DNA from: Rhizopus sp. PT2906
Taxonomy: Eukaryota; Mucoromycota; Mucoromycetes; Mucorales; Rhizopodaceae
DNA length: 57,403 nucleotides
Direction: 5' to 3'
Assembly (NCBI GenBank): GCA_025529335.1
Contig: JAMYHX010000267.1
Coordinates: 1 to 57,403, forward strand
The translations under genes were made by a program, and so were the position numbers. How positions within the stretch are numbered: position 1 is the stretch's first letter; each line of letters opens with the position of its first letter. The notes beneath the pieces were generated by a model that saw only the letters and a program-made list of their open reading frames with translations, was not told where the DNA came from and searched no databases. Below, one piece after another: positions 20,894 through 32,841 of the stretch.

Positions 20894-22700
20894 TTACAAG
20901 TGATCTTCTGGAGTGTAAACCTCTGTCCAGCCAAGACTTCGTTGAACAGCTTGTTGCCATTGATGACATTTTCTTTTTCGACCTATGTTTATAAGTGTTA
21001 TTTTAAGTACACTCTCTTTTAATCTTCATACCTTCATCATCCCATTGAGGATAAAACACGTCTTCCTTTTCCGATAAGCTCAGCTTAATGTCGTCGACAG
21101 TGTTCCAGATACCAGCAGCCAAACCAGCGGCAAACGCAGCGCCCAATGCACTTGTGTCTCGCAAGGCTGAACGACATACAGGGATACCCAAGACGTCTGC
21201 CTGAATCTGCATACATTGATCTGAGTTAGACATACCACCGTCCGCTTTGAGCGTCTTTAATGCAACACTTCGATCTATATTCATTGCTTCTAATATAGCA
21301 CGAGTAGAGAAACAGACAGCCTCCAGGGTTGCTCGTGCCAAGTGATACTTGTTTGTGTATTGCGTCAAACCCACCAGCGTTCCACGAGCATCACCACGCC
21401 AATAGGGCGCAAACAGACCTGAGAAAGCTGTGACAAAGAAGACGCCACCCGTTGACTTGACCTTGGCTGCTAAAGTATCTATATCATCAGGTGATTGGAT
21501 GATGCCGATGTTATCACGTAACCATTTGATAGCGGCGCCAGCGACACTAATAGACCCCTCCAGTGCATAAGATACCTGACCATTAGGGCCAAACTGATAG
21601 GCAACTGTGGACAGAAGGCCGTGTTTTGAGACGATGGGTTCGTTACCAACGTTCATGAGCAAAAAGGCGCCTGTTCCATATGTGTTTTTGGCTTGTCCGA
21701 TCTCAAAACATTTTTGACCTACAAGAGCTGCTTGTTGGTCTCCAAGACAGCCCATGAGAGGTATTCCTTCCAGCGGACCCTATTGTACAGTGCCATAATT
21801 CTCAGATGAGGAAACAATTACTGGTAACATGTGATCAGGAATTTCAAAAAAGCTACACTTAATAGGTTAGCTGATGTTACTCCAAAGCTCCCCGTCTTAC
21901 TTACTCTAGCAGACGTGGATCCCATTGACACGTCTTCAAGTTCATAAACATCGTACGACTTGCATTTGTCACGTCGGTAATGTATTTGCCTCCTTGGATT
22001 CCACCTGTCAAATTCTCTTTTTATGTAAGCTTTACTGGTCAATTCTCTTTCTATATTCTTATTTACCCAAATCAGCCATGTATCTACCGTACCAAACATA
22101 GCACGTTTCTTTTCGACAGCCTGTCTCACCTTGGGTACCCGTTCAATCAACCATTTTAACTTTACAGCTGAAAAGTAATTGTGAATGGGTAGGCCGCAAA
22201 GTTCTTGCACATTCAAATCCTGTTGCTTCTTCAATAATTCCTTGACAAGGTTATCCGTTCGAGTGTCGCTCCAGACAATTGCATTATAAAGAGGTTCTCC
22301 CGTCTTACGATCCCACACGAGTGTTGTCTCTCTTTGATTACATATACCAACAGCTTTTTTTTTCACATGTTTCAGTCATCCTTTTTAATATCATAAAGCC
22401 CATTTTTTCTTACCTTTTAGATCTGACATATTGTATCCCATGAGACCAAACTTCCTGATAGCTCCATCTGCACATCGAATGACTGAATCCAATAAATCAT
22501 ATGGATCATGTTCAACCCAACTAAAAGAAAAGGATTAATATAAAAGAGGCGCCCAAACTGTCAACATCCCGTTACCCTGGTCGAGGATATATTTGCTCAA
22601 ACTCATGATGCTGAGAGGTAATATGCTTCCCTTTCTCATCGAAAATTATAAATCTGGTTGATGTCGTTCCTTGGTCGATAGCTCCTATATACTTTGGCAT
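20894..22700 (-). CDS. GUT1: Glycerol kinase with in-frame TAG
   Basis: Exons 22700-22576, 22520-22414, 22353-22067, 22014-21905, 21852-21032 and 20982-20894; all phases agree and the spliced frame has 513 codons. FGGY-family glycerol kinase: start MPKYIGAIDQGTTSTRFIIF, then GTVDTWLIWNLTGG, ITDVTNASRTMFMN, GCLGDQQAALVGQ, ADGGMSNSDQCMQIQADV and a WTEVYTPEDHL end. It phosphorylates glycerol to glycerol-3-phosphate. Codon 234 is TAG (21782-21780), between the conserved SSSENYG and GPLEGIP segments. A 42-nt GT-AG intron (21821-21780) could remove the stop but would also delete SSSENYG. Thus the gene is either alternatively spliced, read through, or freshly inactivated. Everything else looks functional. 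Identification is secure; the coding status is not. Confidence 0.88.
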
Positions 22701-23158
22701 CTTTTATAATCGAAAATATACAAGAACAAAGAAAAAGAAAAAGACCGAAGGCTTCTTCTTTTCTTTTCTTGAATCGGAGAACAAATAGGCTTTCCTATCT
22801 TTATATCTGTAGATCAGCAGATATAAAAAGGGTTCCTTTTTCTTACCTCTCCCTCTTTCTCTTTGACATGTTTTTTTTTTCTACAGGGATGCGAAGAGAC
22901 TCAAAGGTATATGCTCACTTATAAAAAAGCGTATCTTTGCTTTTTAAAGAACGGAGAAATTCTTTTGCGGAAGATGAATGTCTAGATACCTGGTGTGTTG
23001 CATCTGTCAATTCGAATAATGATAATTGAAATCTTTAGACTGGCCCTTGTGTTTTATGAACATGAGAAAGAGAGCAGTGGAGAGGAGAGTTTATTGCCGG
23101 ATATTAAATGCCTAAAAAGGGAAGGTGTACATTATGATGTGTCATGAATATGCGCAAC
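22701..23158. other. Intergenic region
   Basis: Promoter of glycerol kinase and 3' region of the zinc-cluster gene. No supported gene; the frame at 22694-22924 has no motif. Confidence 0.5.
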
Positions 23159-24077
23159 CTAAGTAAAAAGCTCTTGACCATCTGTAGACTTTAGCCATTG
23201 ATCAATGAGTTCATTAGGGCTTATACATGAAAAAGCGTCAGTTCCAAGATGACTACTAGAAATAGACATGCCTTCTGCTTTTGGCAAGGAGAACAGCGCA
23301 TCGTCACACAAAGATAAATGGTTGCTTGGATGAACATGTGGTATTGTAACCTTGCTGTTGTTGTTGTTGTTGTCGTCGTCTTGGAAACTATCAACTGATT
23401 TTGGGGATGAGCTTGGCGATGACGTACTATTTATTATAGTATTTTTATTCCGTTGTTCTTTTGCTACTGCTGTATTAGACACCATGACATTGGCATTCTT
23501 TTCGTTATTGTTGCTGAAGCAGTTTGCATAAGCCATCTCTGGAAGGGTTTCAGCAATAGGAAAATTTAAGAACATAGCCATGCAGTCGTAAGGGGGTTGT
23601 TGGTTGGTAACCTGTTCTTTATTGATTGCAAATGACGTTTTGTGATCTTTGCTGACTGATTTAGAAGGTTGTGGTTATGAATCTGTAAAATATCAAAGAT
23701 ACGCACACATACCTCTCTTTCTATAGGGGCCACGCTTCAATCCCTTCTTTCGTTCTTTTCTAGGTGAATTCACGCATGTATCAGTCAATCCAAGCTTGAT
23801 GCAGCGCTGACAAGGCCTTCCATCATCACATTTCTTGCACGCCTTTTGACAATTTACTAAATATACATCAGTTACGTATTAATAACAAAACGGTAAACTT
23901 ACCACATGCATTCTTCACTTGGCTTCTTTTCGAGGTTTGGTTTTTAGCTTTAGTATTTGTATTATTTGTGTTGGCGGCTGCAGCATATGAAGCAACAGAT
24001 GCATCTTCAGTATCAAATAGATTAAATAGCATATTGTCTATTACTAAATTATGAACAAATGGGTTTGATGGTGTCAT
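23159..24077 (-). CDS. Zn2Cys6 transcription factor
   Basis: Model: exons 24077-23903, 23856-23713 and 23655-23159, 271 residues, phases 1 and 1 agreeing. The binuclear zinc cluster spans residues 58-86 in the order C-x2-C-x6-C-x5-C-x2-C-x8-C, reading KNACVNCQKACKKCDDGRPC then QRC, and is followed by the basic RKERKKGLKRGPYRKR stretch. This KACKKCD...RKERKKG..RGPY type is found in the Ert1/Rds2-like group of fungal carbon-source regulators and in many Mucoromycota proteins. The rest is Ser/Asn-rich with no middle homology domain, so the target cannot be named. The first exon contains an Asn/Thr-rich spacer. A GA/CT tract lies 40-90 bases upstream of the ATG. Confidence 0.88.
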
Positions 24078-24132
24078 TATATATGTGTGTGTATGTGATG
24101 AACTGTATGATTTAAGTAAAGAAAGAAAAGGA

Positions 24133-24163
<31 letters not shown>

Positions 24164-25338
24164 TATATAAATAAAAAGCCAGCTTGCATTTTATAAAAAA
24201 GGATTATATGTCATTTTTTGCACATTTCTTTTTCCTTCTGTTTTGTGTTATCTGCATTCATCATTGTTCTTTTGGCTTCATGTCATTTGCCACTTTTGTT
24301 GTACTAAGATGCTATTTATGCCATCAGTCTCACAAAATACTTTTTTATGTAAATGAGTTGTAAATGAATCAAATATCCGAGGAAAGTAAGTAAAAGGTTC
24401 ATTAATAATAATGACACGCTGCTCTTTTTTTAGCTTTAAAAAAGGTGGTTTGCTACACCATTAAGAGAAATCTCTAATAATAGACGATTTTGGATAAAAA
24501 ATATCAAGTAAAAGCTCAGATGATATGTGATTTTGGATAAGACTGCTTGTTTTTATAATAGAAAAAAAAAGAGGCAGCAATTGTTTATCTGGAAAATAAC
24601 CGGAATAAATCGCATTAAGGCTATGGCGTCATCTGTTCAATGCTATTAACATAGGCTTCAATCATATGGTCAAAAGCATGTTGCAGGGGATCTTTTTTTT
24701 TTTAAAAAAAAAAAGAATGGACACGAAAAAAAAGAGGATAAAATGTCCATCTATTAATATGCATCTATTATGAACCTTTGGGTTCTACCAGCCTCGCTCT
24801 GGTGCAACCCGACTCATCTTCCGGTTATTCTATTTGCTGCAGTTCCCTTAAAAAAAGGAGGGGGACCTCGAGTCGAGTGTCAAAAAGATGAAAGATGTGA
24901 ACATCGAGAAATGCTCATACACACAGTTTAACAAAATGTGGTGATTGAACTAAGAAAGGAAAGCGAATCAAATTGTTCAAACACTGTTTACATAAAACGT
25001 ATTTCAACATCTGTTGGTGAGTTTAGTATAATGCACTTTAGCGATCGAAAGGCTTTTGTAAAGTAGAGAGATCATAATTATAATTATAAATGACTTGCTT
25101 CTGTTTCATGTTAATATGGCTAATTGCCATATATCAGGTGCTCTCTTTCTTCCACACACGCACATACAAGAAACACCTTTTATCTACACATGAACAGTAA
25201 TAAAGCAAATATTGTTTAATGATCCGTTAGAGAACGACCTTACAACTTGTTTTCAAAAAGTGTGTTCTCGGAGGCATGTTTTTCTGCTTTATTTTGTGGC
25301 TTTTTACTTATTGCAAAATGTGACATTGTAAACAAAGG

Positions 25339-25370
<32 letters not shown>

Positions 25371-25788
25371 AGGGGGACGGCTACACTGGGATACGTTTTT
25401 CTTTTTTTCATGAAATCGTCCGAGAGCAAACGGGCCGGTTACATAAACGATGCAGCTCCCTGAAATCTTAATGTTACTCAAAATTAAACAATAATTTTCA
25501 TTATTCCTTTTTTCTGATTTCTACAAGTGAAGTAACTATAGAAACCTTAACTGTATCCATAGCATTTCTAGACCCCTTTATTGTTACTTGTCCTTATTGT
25601 ATGGATCTGTAAACAAAGCGAAAAGAGTCAAGAAAATAGGAGTTTATAATAAAATGCAATTATCAGCCACATCTTGAAATAGACGCGGTGATTTGTGAAA
25701 TAGGAAATATTTATATGATCTCATGACACACTGTTGAAGAACTATAGTCAATTAAGAAGCGTCAAATAAAAGTACACATTTTATTTAT
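24078..25788. other. Intergenic region with homopolymer tracts
   Basis: No supported gene in 1.7 kb. It holds the GA/CT tract at 24117-24164 upstream of the zinc-cluster gene, a T11A11 palindromic tract at 24693-24714, and a long poly-A run near 25340-25369 that creates an artificial poly-Lys frame at 25247-25471. Confidence 0.55.
24693..24714. repeat. T11-A11 self-complementary tract
   Basis: Eleven T directly followed by eleven A, the second such tract in the window (see 10389-10409). Confidence 0.95.
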
Positions 25789-26563
25789 TTATGCCCAGGT
25801 CCAAGTAATGGGGATACGGCCATCAACAAAGTTACCAATCTTGCCGAAAGCAGCAGGACTTAAATCAACATCACCAACCTTACAGGGAGGGCAGGTGTCA
25901 ACAATCTTGACTTTGACGGAGCCCTTGGGGCCATGAACGTTGATGTATTTACCACATAGTGGATTGAGATTTGGGTTGGCAGGGTTTTTCATTTGTGGAG
26001 CATTCTACAATAGTAAATTAATAAACCTTTCTTGTTAATGAGTGTAATATAATTATCAAAGCAGCAACCAGCTCTTTTTCAGTGTTTTGCATGCCACAAG
26101 AACCTAACGAAGGTGTGTAGTAAGTACCATCACCAGAGAACGATTGTCCTCCTTTGCTTCCAGAGCCGCTCTTCTTGGTTGTCTTGTGTTTCTTTGTCGT
26201 CTTCTTTGTTGCCTTCTTTGTCGTCTTCTTGGTTGTCTTTCTTTTGGTTGTCTTTTTTTTATGGGAGGATGACTTCTTTGATTTCTTTGTAGTCTTTTTA
26301 TGATGTTTTTTGTGAGTTTTACTATGCTTTTTATGATGCTTGCTTCTCTTCTCGATATTCTTGGCCCAGATCGGTCTGTTGGAATCCCTTTGACCAGCCA
26401 GGGCCATACCAGATAGAGTATTGAGAGCAACAGATGGGCTTTCAGGAGAAGCAAGATCACTAGGAGAGACAGGAGCAGAGCTCACTTGATAAACAATTGA
26501 GCTTGTCACAATTGAAGCCAAAGTGAAAAGAGAGGAATGAGTAAAACGCATTGTTTTGAACAA
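25789..26563 (-). CDS. Secreted double-psi beta-barrel (RlpA/expansin-like) protein
   Basis: An N-terminal signal peptide (hydrophobic stretch in the first 30 residues, SSAPVS cleavage region) is followed by a Lys/His/Thr-rich region of about 60 residues, then a double-psi beta-barrel: GDGTYYTPSLGSCGMQNTEK, APQMKNPANPNLNPLCGKY, VKVKIVDTCPPC and DLSPAAFGKIG. This is the RlpA-like/barwin-related domain of small secreted fungal proteins, which bind or loosen wall polysaccharides. Exon 2 is 26004-25789. The exon 1 end is uncertain: family similarity continues through codons for VAAL to 26057, where the intron would begin with AT, whereas the only in-frame GT donor (26068) drops those four residues. 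The Lys-rich segment could bind anionic wall or membrane polymers (inference). Confidence 0.8.
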
Positions 26564-26969
26564 ACAAAGGGAATGGGAGGAGTTGAAGGTTTTGGTTTAA
26601 AGAATAAAGAAAAACAAAAGAAAAAAAGGACACATTGCACTCATCTTTATATTCCCAATGTTACGCAGAAATCAATCTTAATTACACTTTTTCTATTCAG
26701 GATTACTTGCGGTATGAAATTATGCGATTTGTACTGCCAATTCTTATTTGTTATTAATGACAAAAAATTAAGGTATTGAATGTTGTTAATTAAGACAGAG
26801 GTTCTTTTTCATCATTCTCGGCTCTCTTCAAAAAAAAAAAAAAAAAGGTGTGGCGTACTCACTAAAGAGCCTATTGCCTTACTCTGCCCTTTTAAACACG
26901 CTCTGTTTTTGTTGTCAATAAAATAAAAGAACTTTTAACCGAGAAATAAAACTGGGTGGAATTTAAAAT
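26564..26969. other. Intergenic region
   Basis: No supported gene; a poly-A run at about 26829-26845 and the shared region between the two minus-strand genes. Confidence 0.5.
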
Positions 26970-27435
26970 TTATTTTTGCCTTTCACGAACAATGTTGGCA
27001 AATGTGGTTTTTCTTGTACCAATGTTTTCAGCAGCAACATCACTAAAGACAAAGTAACCGCGATTATCAGAAACACCCAATTCCTTTTCTAATTCAGCAG
27101 TAATGGCAGCAGTCAACTTGGAATTACGATCATTTTCTATTATTCTTGTTAGTCTTTTTGTTTTTATATATTATTACATCATTACCAATGTGTCCAATAG
27201 AAATAACCTTACAAAGGTAACCGGGTTCATCTGTACCATTAAATACAAGGCTGTCTACTTGGTTAAAAGTGACCAAACAGAACTATTGACAGGTTATTGT
27301 CTTGTTTTCAACTTGTATTTATTCACTTACGCTTTCAGGTTTACCAATTTGCTCGGCAAAGACAGCACTTAGGCGTTTGATGAAGGACTTCAAGTCCTTG
27401 GGTGCAATGGCGGAATAAACTTCGAGTACAGGCAT
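26970..27435 (-). CDS. MIF/D-dopachrome tautomerase family protein
   Basis: Model: exons 27435-27331, 27282-27186 and 27136-26970, 122 residues, phases 0 and 1 agreeing. Macrophage migration inhibitory factor superfamily: Pro2 directly after the start Met (the catalytic base once Met is removed), QIGKPES at the Lys32 position, FNGTDEPGYLCKVISIGHIG matching the SSEPCALCSLHSIGKIG segment of human MIF, a NRxYFxFxD-like segment, and a terminal NIGTRKTTFANI block matching NVGWNNSTFA. Length fits the usual 114-120. Fungal members occur in several lineages and generally show tautomerase activity; the physiological substrate is unknown. No signal peptide, so cytosolic. Confidence 0.9.
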
Positions 27436-30400
27436 GATAATAAAGTTAATAAAGAGAAGAGCAAAAGTAAAGAAAATAAAAAAAAAAAAAGGTGTTGTAT
27501 TAATGATGCAAACTGCTTAAATGTTTTCTCAGCTTCATCGGCTGTCGGCATTTTTTTTTCTTTACTCTCTGCCTTCAAATCAACACTATGCAGTAATATC
27601 TTCTCCCCAATAAGATACGTTCTTCCTTTAGTAAACGTACATACTCTATTGATATGTCAGATGTAGAGAGATATAGAGAATGCAGAAGGGATGGATATAT
27701 CTAAAGATCAGTAATCGATACCCATCTAAAAATGAGTCACAGCGCCATTTTCTATCATGTAATAAGTTACGCCATAACTTGAATACAACAAACCATGCTC
27801 ACAAGGCTGATAATGATTTGTTTTCTGCTTTCAAATTTCGTGTATCTTCAGCTATTGATTACTAATACATCCAAATAATCACAATGGAAAAGCTTATTGA
27901 AAAATCCCTAGCAATGAGGACGATAGACATTGTCACTATGTGGAAATTGAATGTCCGTTACTGTCGCATTTTAGCATTGATATTAACTTAAATAAAAGTA
28001 TCGAAAGAGTTTATTGTAAATTGTACCTGTCCAAATTATATTGTATATAAAAGAGAGAGCCTGTGAATAAGGTGACATCACATTGATAATATGTGCTACA
28101 ATGTAGTGAATATTGCTGTCGTGTATTAATGATTTATATATTTCTTCACTTCTTATTTACACAAATAAAGGATACAACTGGAAGTTATTGTTTATCCGTC
28201 GTTCATTTCCAAATCAAACACTCAATACTTCTTCATTTATACCACATCTGGAGCCCGACTTGAGTCAACCGGAACTGATGTAGGTACAACCAGTAATTTA
28301 GCTGTCGTATTTACTCTATAAATACTTGCTCTTATCGTATGAAATTACTATAAATCTATACTCTAAGAATGAATAACAAAGATACTGACAATGATACACA
28401 TTATTAACATATATAACACGACATGCCTAACTATCATTGGCCATAATTAAATCGGTTCCTTAATAATTCTCTTTTCATATAAAATGACGCTGTTTGTAAT
28501 ATTGAGTGTTCTCTCTCGTCTTGATCTTAATAAAGAGGTTATATAGAGATTCATTGACTTATACTTCTCTTATAATTTTCAATTGTTCTGATCAATACTT
28601 CGTTAATGTCTGACCCGTAAAATATAAAATTGTCAGAGTTGATCAATTGAGTTAAGTTGTTGGTTAGCGTTGAGGTAGCAGATATTACAGAAGCTGCAAG
28701 TGAACTTATTGAAATCATTACATTAATTAAAAGCATCTCTTACAGAACCCTGAGAAACGCCTTTTACAAACATGGACAAGCAAAACTATGGTCCTATTGC
28801 TAACCACGGTATTAGATTTATTGAAGCCACTGTAAGGCATTTGTAAGAAGCCTTTTAATACACTATTTTGCATTGTCTTGTAAGTTATTGGTACAATATC
28901 TAACTTCGATTTGATAGAATCGCCAAATAATCCTTTGAATGGCAAGATTCTTGAAAGAGCTACAGCTGAACACATAAATGTCATAATCACTAATCAGTTG
29001 TTACTACTGACTATAGTATTATTGAATTGGGATATATAATTCTGCATCTCGTCTGTCCTGAGATGTATAAGAGTATAGCTTTAAGGACCCTGCCTAAAAG
29101 TTACATAATCGCACATTGATACTTTTATTCGATCATCTGCAATAAATAGGTATAATTATAAGTAATCAATCGAATTGCTTCAGCTGACAGTTTAAAAGAA
29201 CTGTTTACCAATAACACATTAAATTCTCTCATTTGTTAATAGCGCATATTTTAACTATTAGAGTACATAAGCGAATACAAAGCTATATTATTAATAAGAG
29301 TCAACAAGAGTAAGTCTAACACTAGCCACCAATTTCCTGAATGATTGTTGAATCTTTTACTCAAAGAAGAAGTGTCTTTAAATATAAAGGCAAACCGTAT
29401 TCACAATTATATGCAATGGCTGGGAAGTGTGATGCTATAAAGAGATAGAGCATGATTAATTTGTGAATAACAAAGAAAACAATGTCGCGACCTAGTTAAA
29501 TCTAGTAATATTTTCTTGACTGATTCCAAATTGTGTTTAGTGTGCCCGCCTTTTCAATCTATCATGCATGCTATCATTTCGAATGCGTTATCTATGTAAA
29601 TTGGGCTCACCTTATCATAGATATTGTTGGCTTTCAGCGGTAGTATCTGTGTAACTTTTTGAAATACGCCTTGATCACAAACAAGCCCACTACATCCCGG
29701 ATAACCGGAAGCCTTGACCATGCCGATAGCTTATCTGTAGTTTCGAGATAATCAATAATATAACGAAAATGCAGATATTGATGAATATATTATATTAAAT
29801 ATGCGCTTTAACCAGGCTCATTTTCGCTCGGATCAGATAGCACTTGTTCTTGTTACCACTTTCATTAGTGTTGTTATTAGCAAACTTTTTCATTCAGAAA
29901 TTACTGCCCAAAGATTGATAAATACGCTAGTTCAAATTGTACATGAATTCAAATAAACTACTTGAAGCTAGCCTTAATTGGATGTGATAGTAAATATATA
30001 TGTCTCGTATTGTTTGTTTATAATGATACGCGATTGATCTGTTTATCTCTTTTATAAACTAACCACATGGTATTACTACATGTGAAATATCTGTTAAAGG
30101 GATAGTGATAAACATCATGTCTTCTTTAACTATATTTGATGTGTCTTTTGAGTATGAACAAAATCGCCAAACGCAGGACATATACAAATGCTGGTTAGTT
30201 CAATAATCATTTCTTTTCCACTCCCGTAACTGTCATTTGAATCATCAAGTTCCGCTTCCTGCTGTCAAATGTACAGAAAGAAACAAAAATTTTTCGTGTG
30301 TGGAAGCATTTGTACGACCGCAGAATAAAAGGGATTTTCTTTACCAATTTACCATAAAAAATCAGATGATTACAGTTTTTTAATGCATGCAAGGCTTTAA

Positions 30401-31084
30401 AAGACAAAATGAGCAAGAACAATAAAACGTGTTTTGCAGGAAGTAAAAAGAAAAAAGAAAGAGAAACGCAAGAAAAAGAACAAATGTCAAATGTTTCAAG
30501 CCAATGCTTATCACATAAAAAAAATATAAACCAAGTTGAGATCATTAACTCAAAAGTGAATGTCCTTTTTTCATGACAACGAGAGCATTGAGGCATTTGA
30601 GATATCAATGTATGTTACCTAATAGGGCAATATAATCGGATGTTTCATAGGCAATTGGGCTTCTAGAACCCACAATCAAGACGGATTTGATTGCCATGGT
30701 TACTTTGGAAACAAATGAATCGAGAAAGCACAGTTGCTATAGAGACGTGCTCTTGCTTAGTGTAGAGGGTGATTCATATATTCATTTGGTGTGATTAGAA
30801 TTTTTGTTAAAAATAAAACATTATAAAAGCAATAAGCTTTACAGTAATGCGGTAGTTCAAAAAACAGTTGGTTATACAAAAATAAGGGAAGACTGCACGC
30901 ATATTCGTCGGGCAACTGCAGTTTTTGTATAACGACGTGACGACGATCAAGTGAAATACAAAACAGAGGGAATCGCATTTTCTATTTCTCTCTTTCTTTT
31001 CTCTCTTTCTTTTTCTCTCTCTTTTATTAAACGTAAACTATACCCAAACACTCATTTAACAATAGAGAAAGAGGAAAAGAGAAA
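27436..31084. other. Gene-poor region
   Basis: In 3.6 kb no gene is supported. Two adjacent minus-strand frames, 28990-28727 and 28736-28551, are motif-free but lie next to each other with a possible intron between them; I cannot decide whether they are coding. A frame at 30207-30608 (minus) is low-complexity and unsupported. A CT-rich run at 30978-31024 precedes the RhoGEF start. Confidence 0.4.
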
Positions 31085-32841
31085 ATGTATGGAACCAATT
31101 ATTCAAGACAATATGAAACGGAACATAATGTAATTGACAAGTCTACTGCTAGAAAATCAGATCCAAGTATTATCAGTGCAGTTAGCAGTAACCTTTCAAG
31201 TTTAAGATTAAGTGAAATGTCAAGCTCAGGAGCATCTGCAACACCTGATTGGATGACATCAAATCACCATGTAGAATTTGATATAATTGACAGTTTGGAT
31301 TATGATGATGTTGATGATGGGCTCATTGGTAAATACAGGTGTCATGAATAGCATATGGGCTTATACTTTTTTTATTCAAGATCAAGAGATGATGCATCAA
31401 AAGAGGGAGTCGATTATTAAGGAATTGCATAATTCAGAAAAGATGTACATAAAAAATGTATTGGAGGTTCTTAGAGATTCATACATCTTGCCCTTGCGTA
31501 AAAGTGCAAAGCAACCTTCATATGGTTTTTTGGGCATGAAAAAGCCTCCTTGTACCGAAAGAGAAATGAACTGGTTATTTTGTAATTTTGAAGACATCAT
31601 AGGTGTACATCAAGAAATTTTGACAAGCCTAGAAGAGCGGTAAGATCATCCTGCCTCTCCCTTTGTGTCTTTTTGCTTTTCAATAACCATTTTTTACTTT
31701 ATTTTAGTCTAGCCATTTGGGGTCCGACACAGATCATGTCCGACGTTGTACTCACTTGGGTATAAAAAAACTAAAAAAAACCAAGACTATCCTGACCCTA
31801 TTACCACATGTATAGTTTCCAAAGATTCAAGAAGCATATCACATCTATTTTGATAATTACAGTACTATGGTCACTACAGTCGAACGTCTAAATCGATATC
31901 CACCTTTTAAAAAGTTTTCAGAGGTAAGAGTTGACAGGAACCACATGCATAGTTCAAGTTTGACTAATATACGCAAATGATTTAGTCAGTAGAAAAGGGC
32001 TTGACTAAAGAAAAAACTTTATTGCATTTACTAACAACACCTGTGTCATGTATTCCACGTTATGGAAAACTACTTTCTGCTTTGGCGGACAGTACATATT
32101 CTTTGCACCCTGATTATACTGGCTTGATGCAATGTAAGCAACGCGTAGAGCAACTGTTTGAGGAGTTCAAGATGAGGTAAAACGAATGATAGATTTATTA
32201 AACATTCCCCCTTTTGTTTATGCTTATGTGAATGTAGAATTGCAGAAGCTAAAAACGTAGATCAAGTGTACGAGATACATACAACCATGACGGATCAACC
32301 ATTTGGCATCAGAGCAGAGCGTAGACTGTATTTACAGGGCGATTTTATACAGATCACTAAATCAAACACGCAAGAAGAAAGGACCTATTTCCTCTTTTCT
32401 GATATGCTGGTCTATGTCAAACGAAAGCAGAACAGCTTACAATACAAAGGTCACATTCAACTGGAAAGAGCAAAGATACGCTTACTTCCAAAAGATGAAG
32501 TGAACGAAGAAGGCTACTGTATCGAGATCATTTCCTCCTTCCAAGGCGTGGATTCACTCAATACAACCTTTATGGCATCGCCTACAGTGCATATCATGAA
32601 ACTGCCCAGTAAAGCAGAGCAAATGAAATGGAAAGCATGCTTGGAGAATTCAGTTTCACGTATTGAACAGCTAACTATGCAATCTAGATGTAAGTGTATA
32701 CATGACAGCATAGATTCATCTTTTGCTGATTAAAAATTAGTGCAAACAAGTAATAGCAGCAAGCTAACACCACCAGGCTCCATAAGGAAACAAGGCACTA
32801 CCATTTCTAATGAATCGAGTAAATCCGTTTCGCTCTCTTAG
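31085..32841 (+). CDS. Rho guanine nucleotide exchange factor (DH-PH)
   Basis: Model: exons 31085-31328, 31381-31639, 31708-31759, 31816-31923, 31986-32176, 32238-32689 and 32741-32841, 468 residues with all six phases agreeing. A Dbl-homology domain runs from about residue 100 (KRESIIKELHNSEKMYIKNV, the CR1-type helix) through the LLHLLTTPVSCIPRYGKLL block, which corresponds to the CR3 helix QLLxxPVQRIPRYxLLL in which the Gln-Arg is changed, to EQLFEEFKMR. A pleckstrin-homology domain follows (about 310-430; LYLQGDFIQ, YFLFSDMLVYVKRK, MKWKACLENSV). It should activate a Rho-family GTPase controlling actin and polarity. The N-terminal 90 residues are Ser-rich and lack a known domain; no BAR, CNH or RGS module is present. 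Confidence 0.9.

Noticed and set aside
25247..25471. Open frame containing a long Lys run
   Set aside because: Created by the poly-A tract at about 25340-25369; no motif on either side.
30207..30608. 133-codon minus-strand frame
   Set aside because: Phe/Leu/Ser-rich translation of A/T-rich sequence with no domain or supporting signals.
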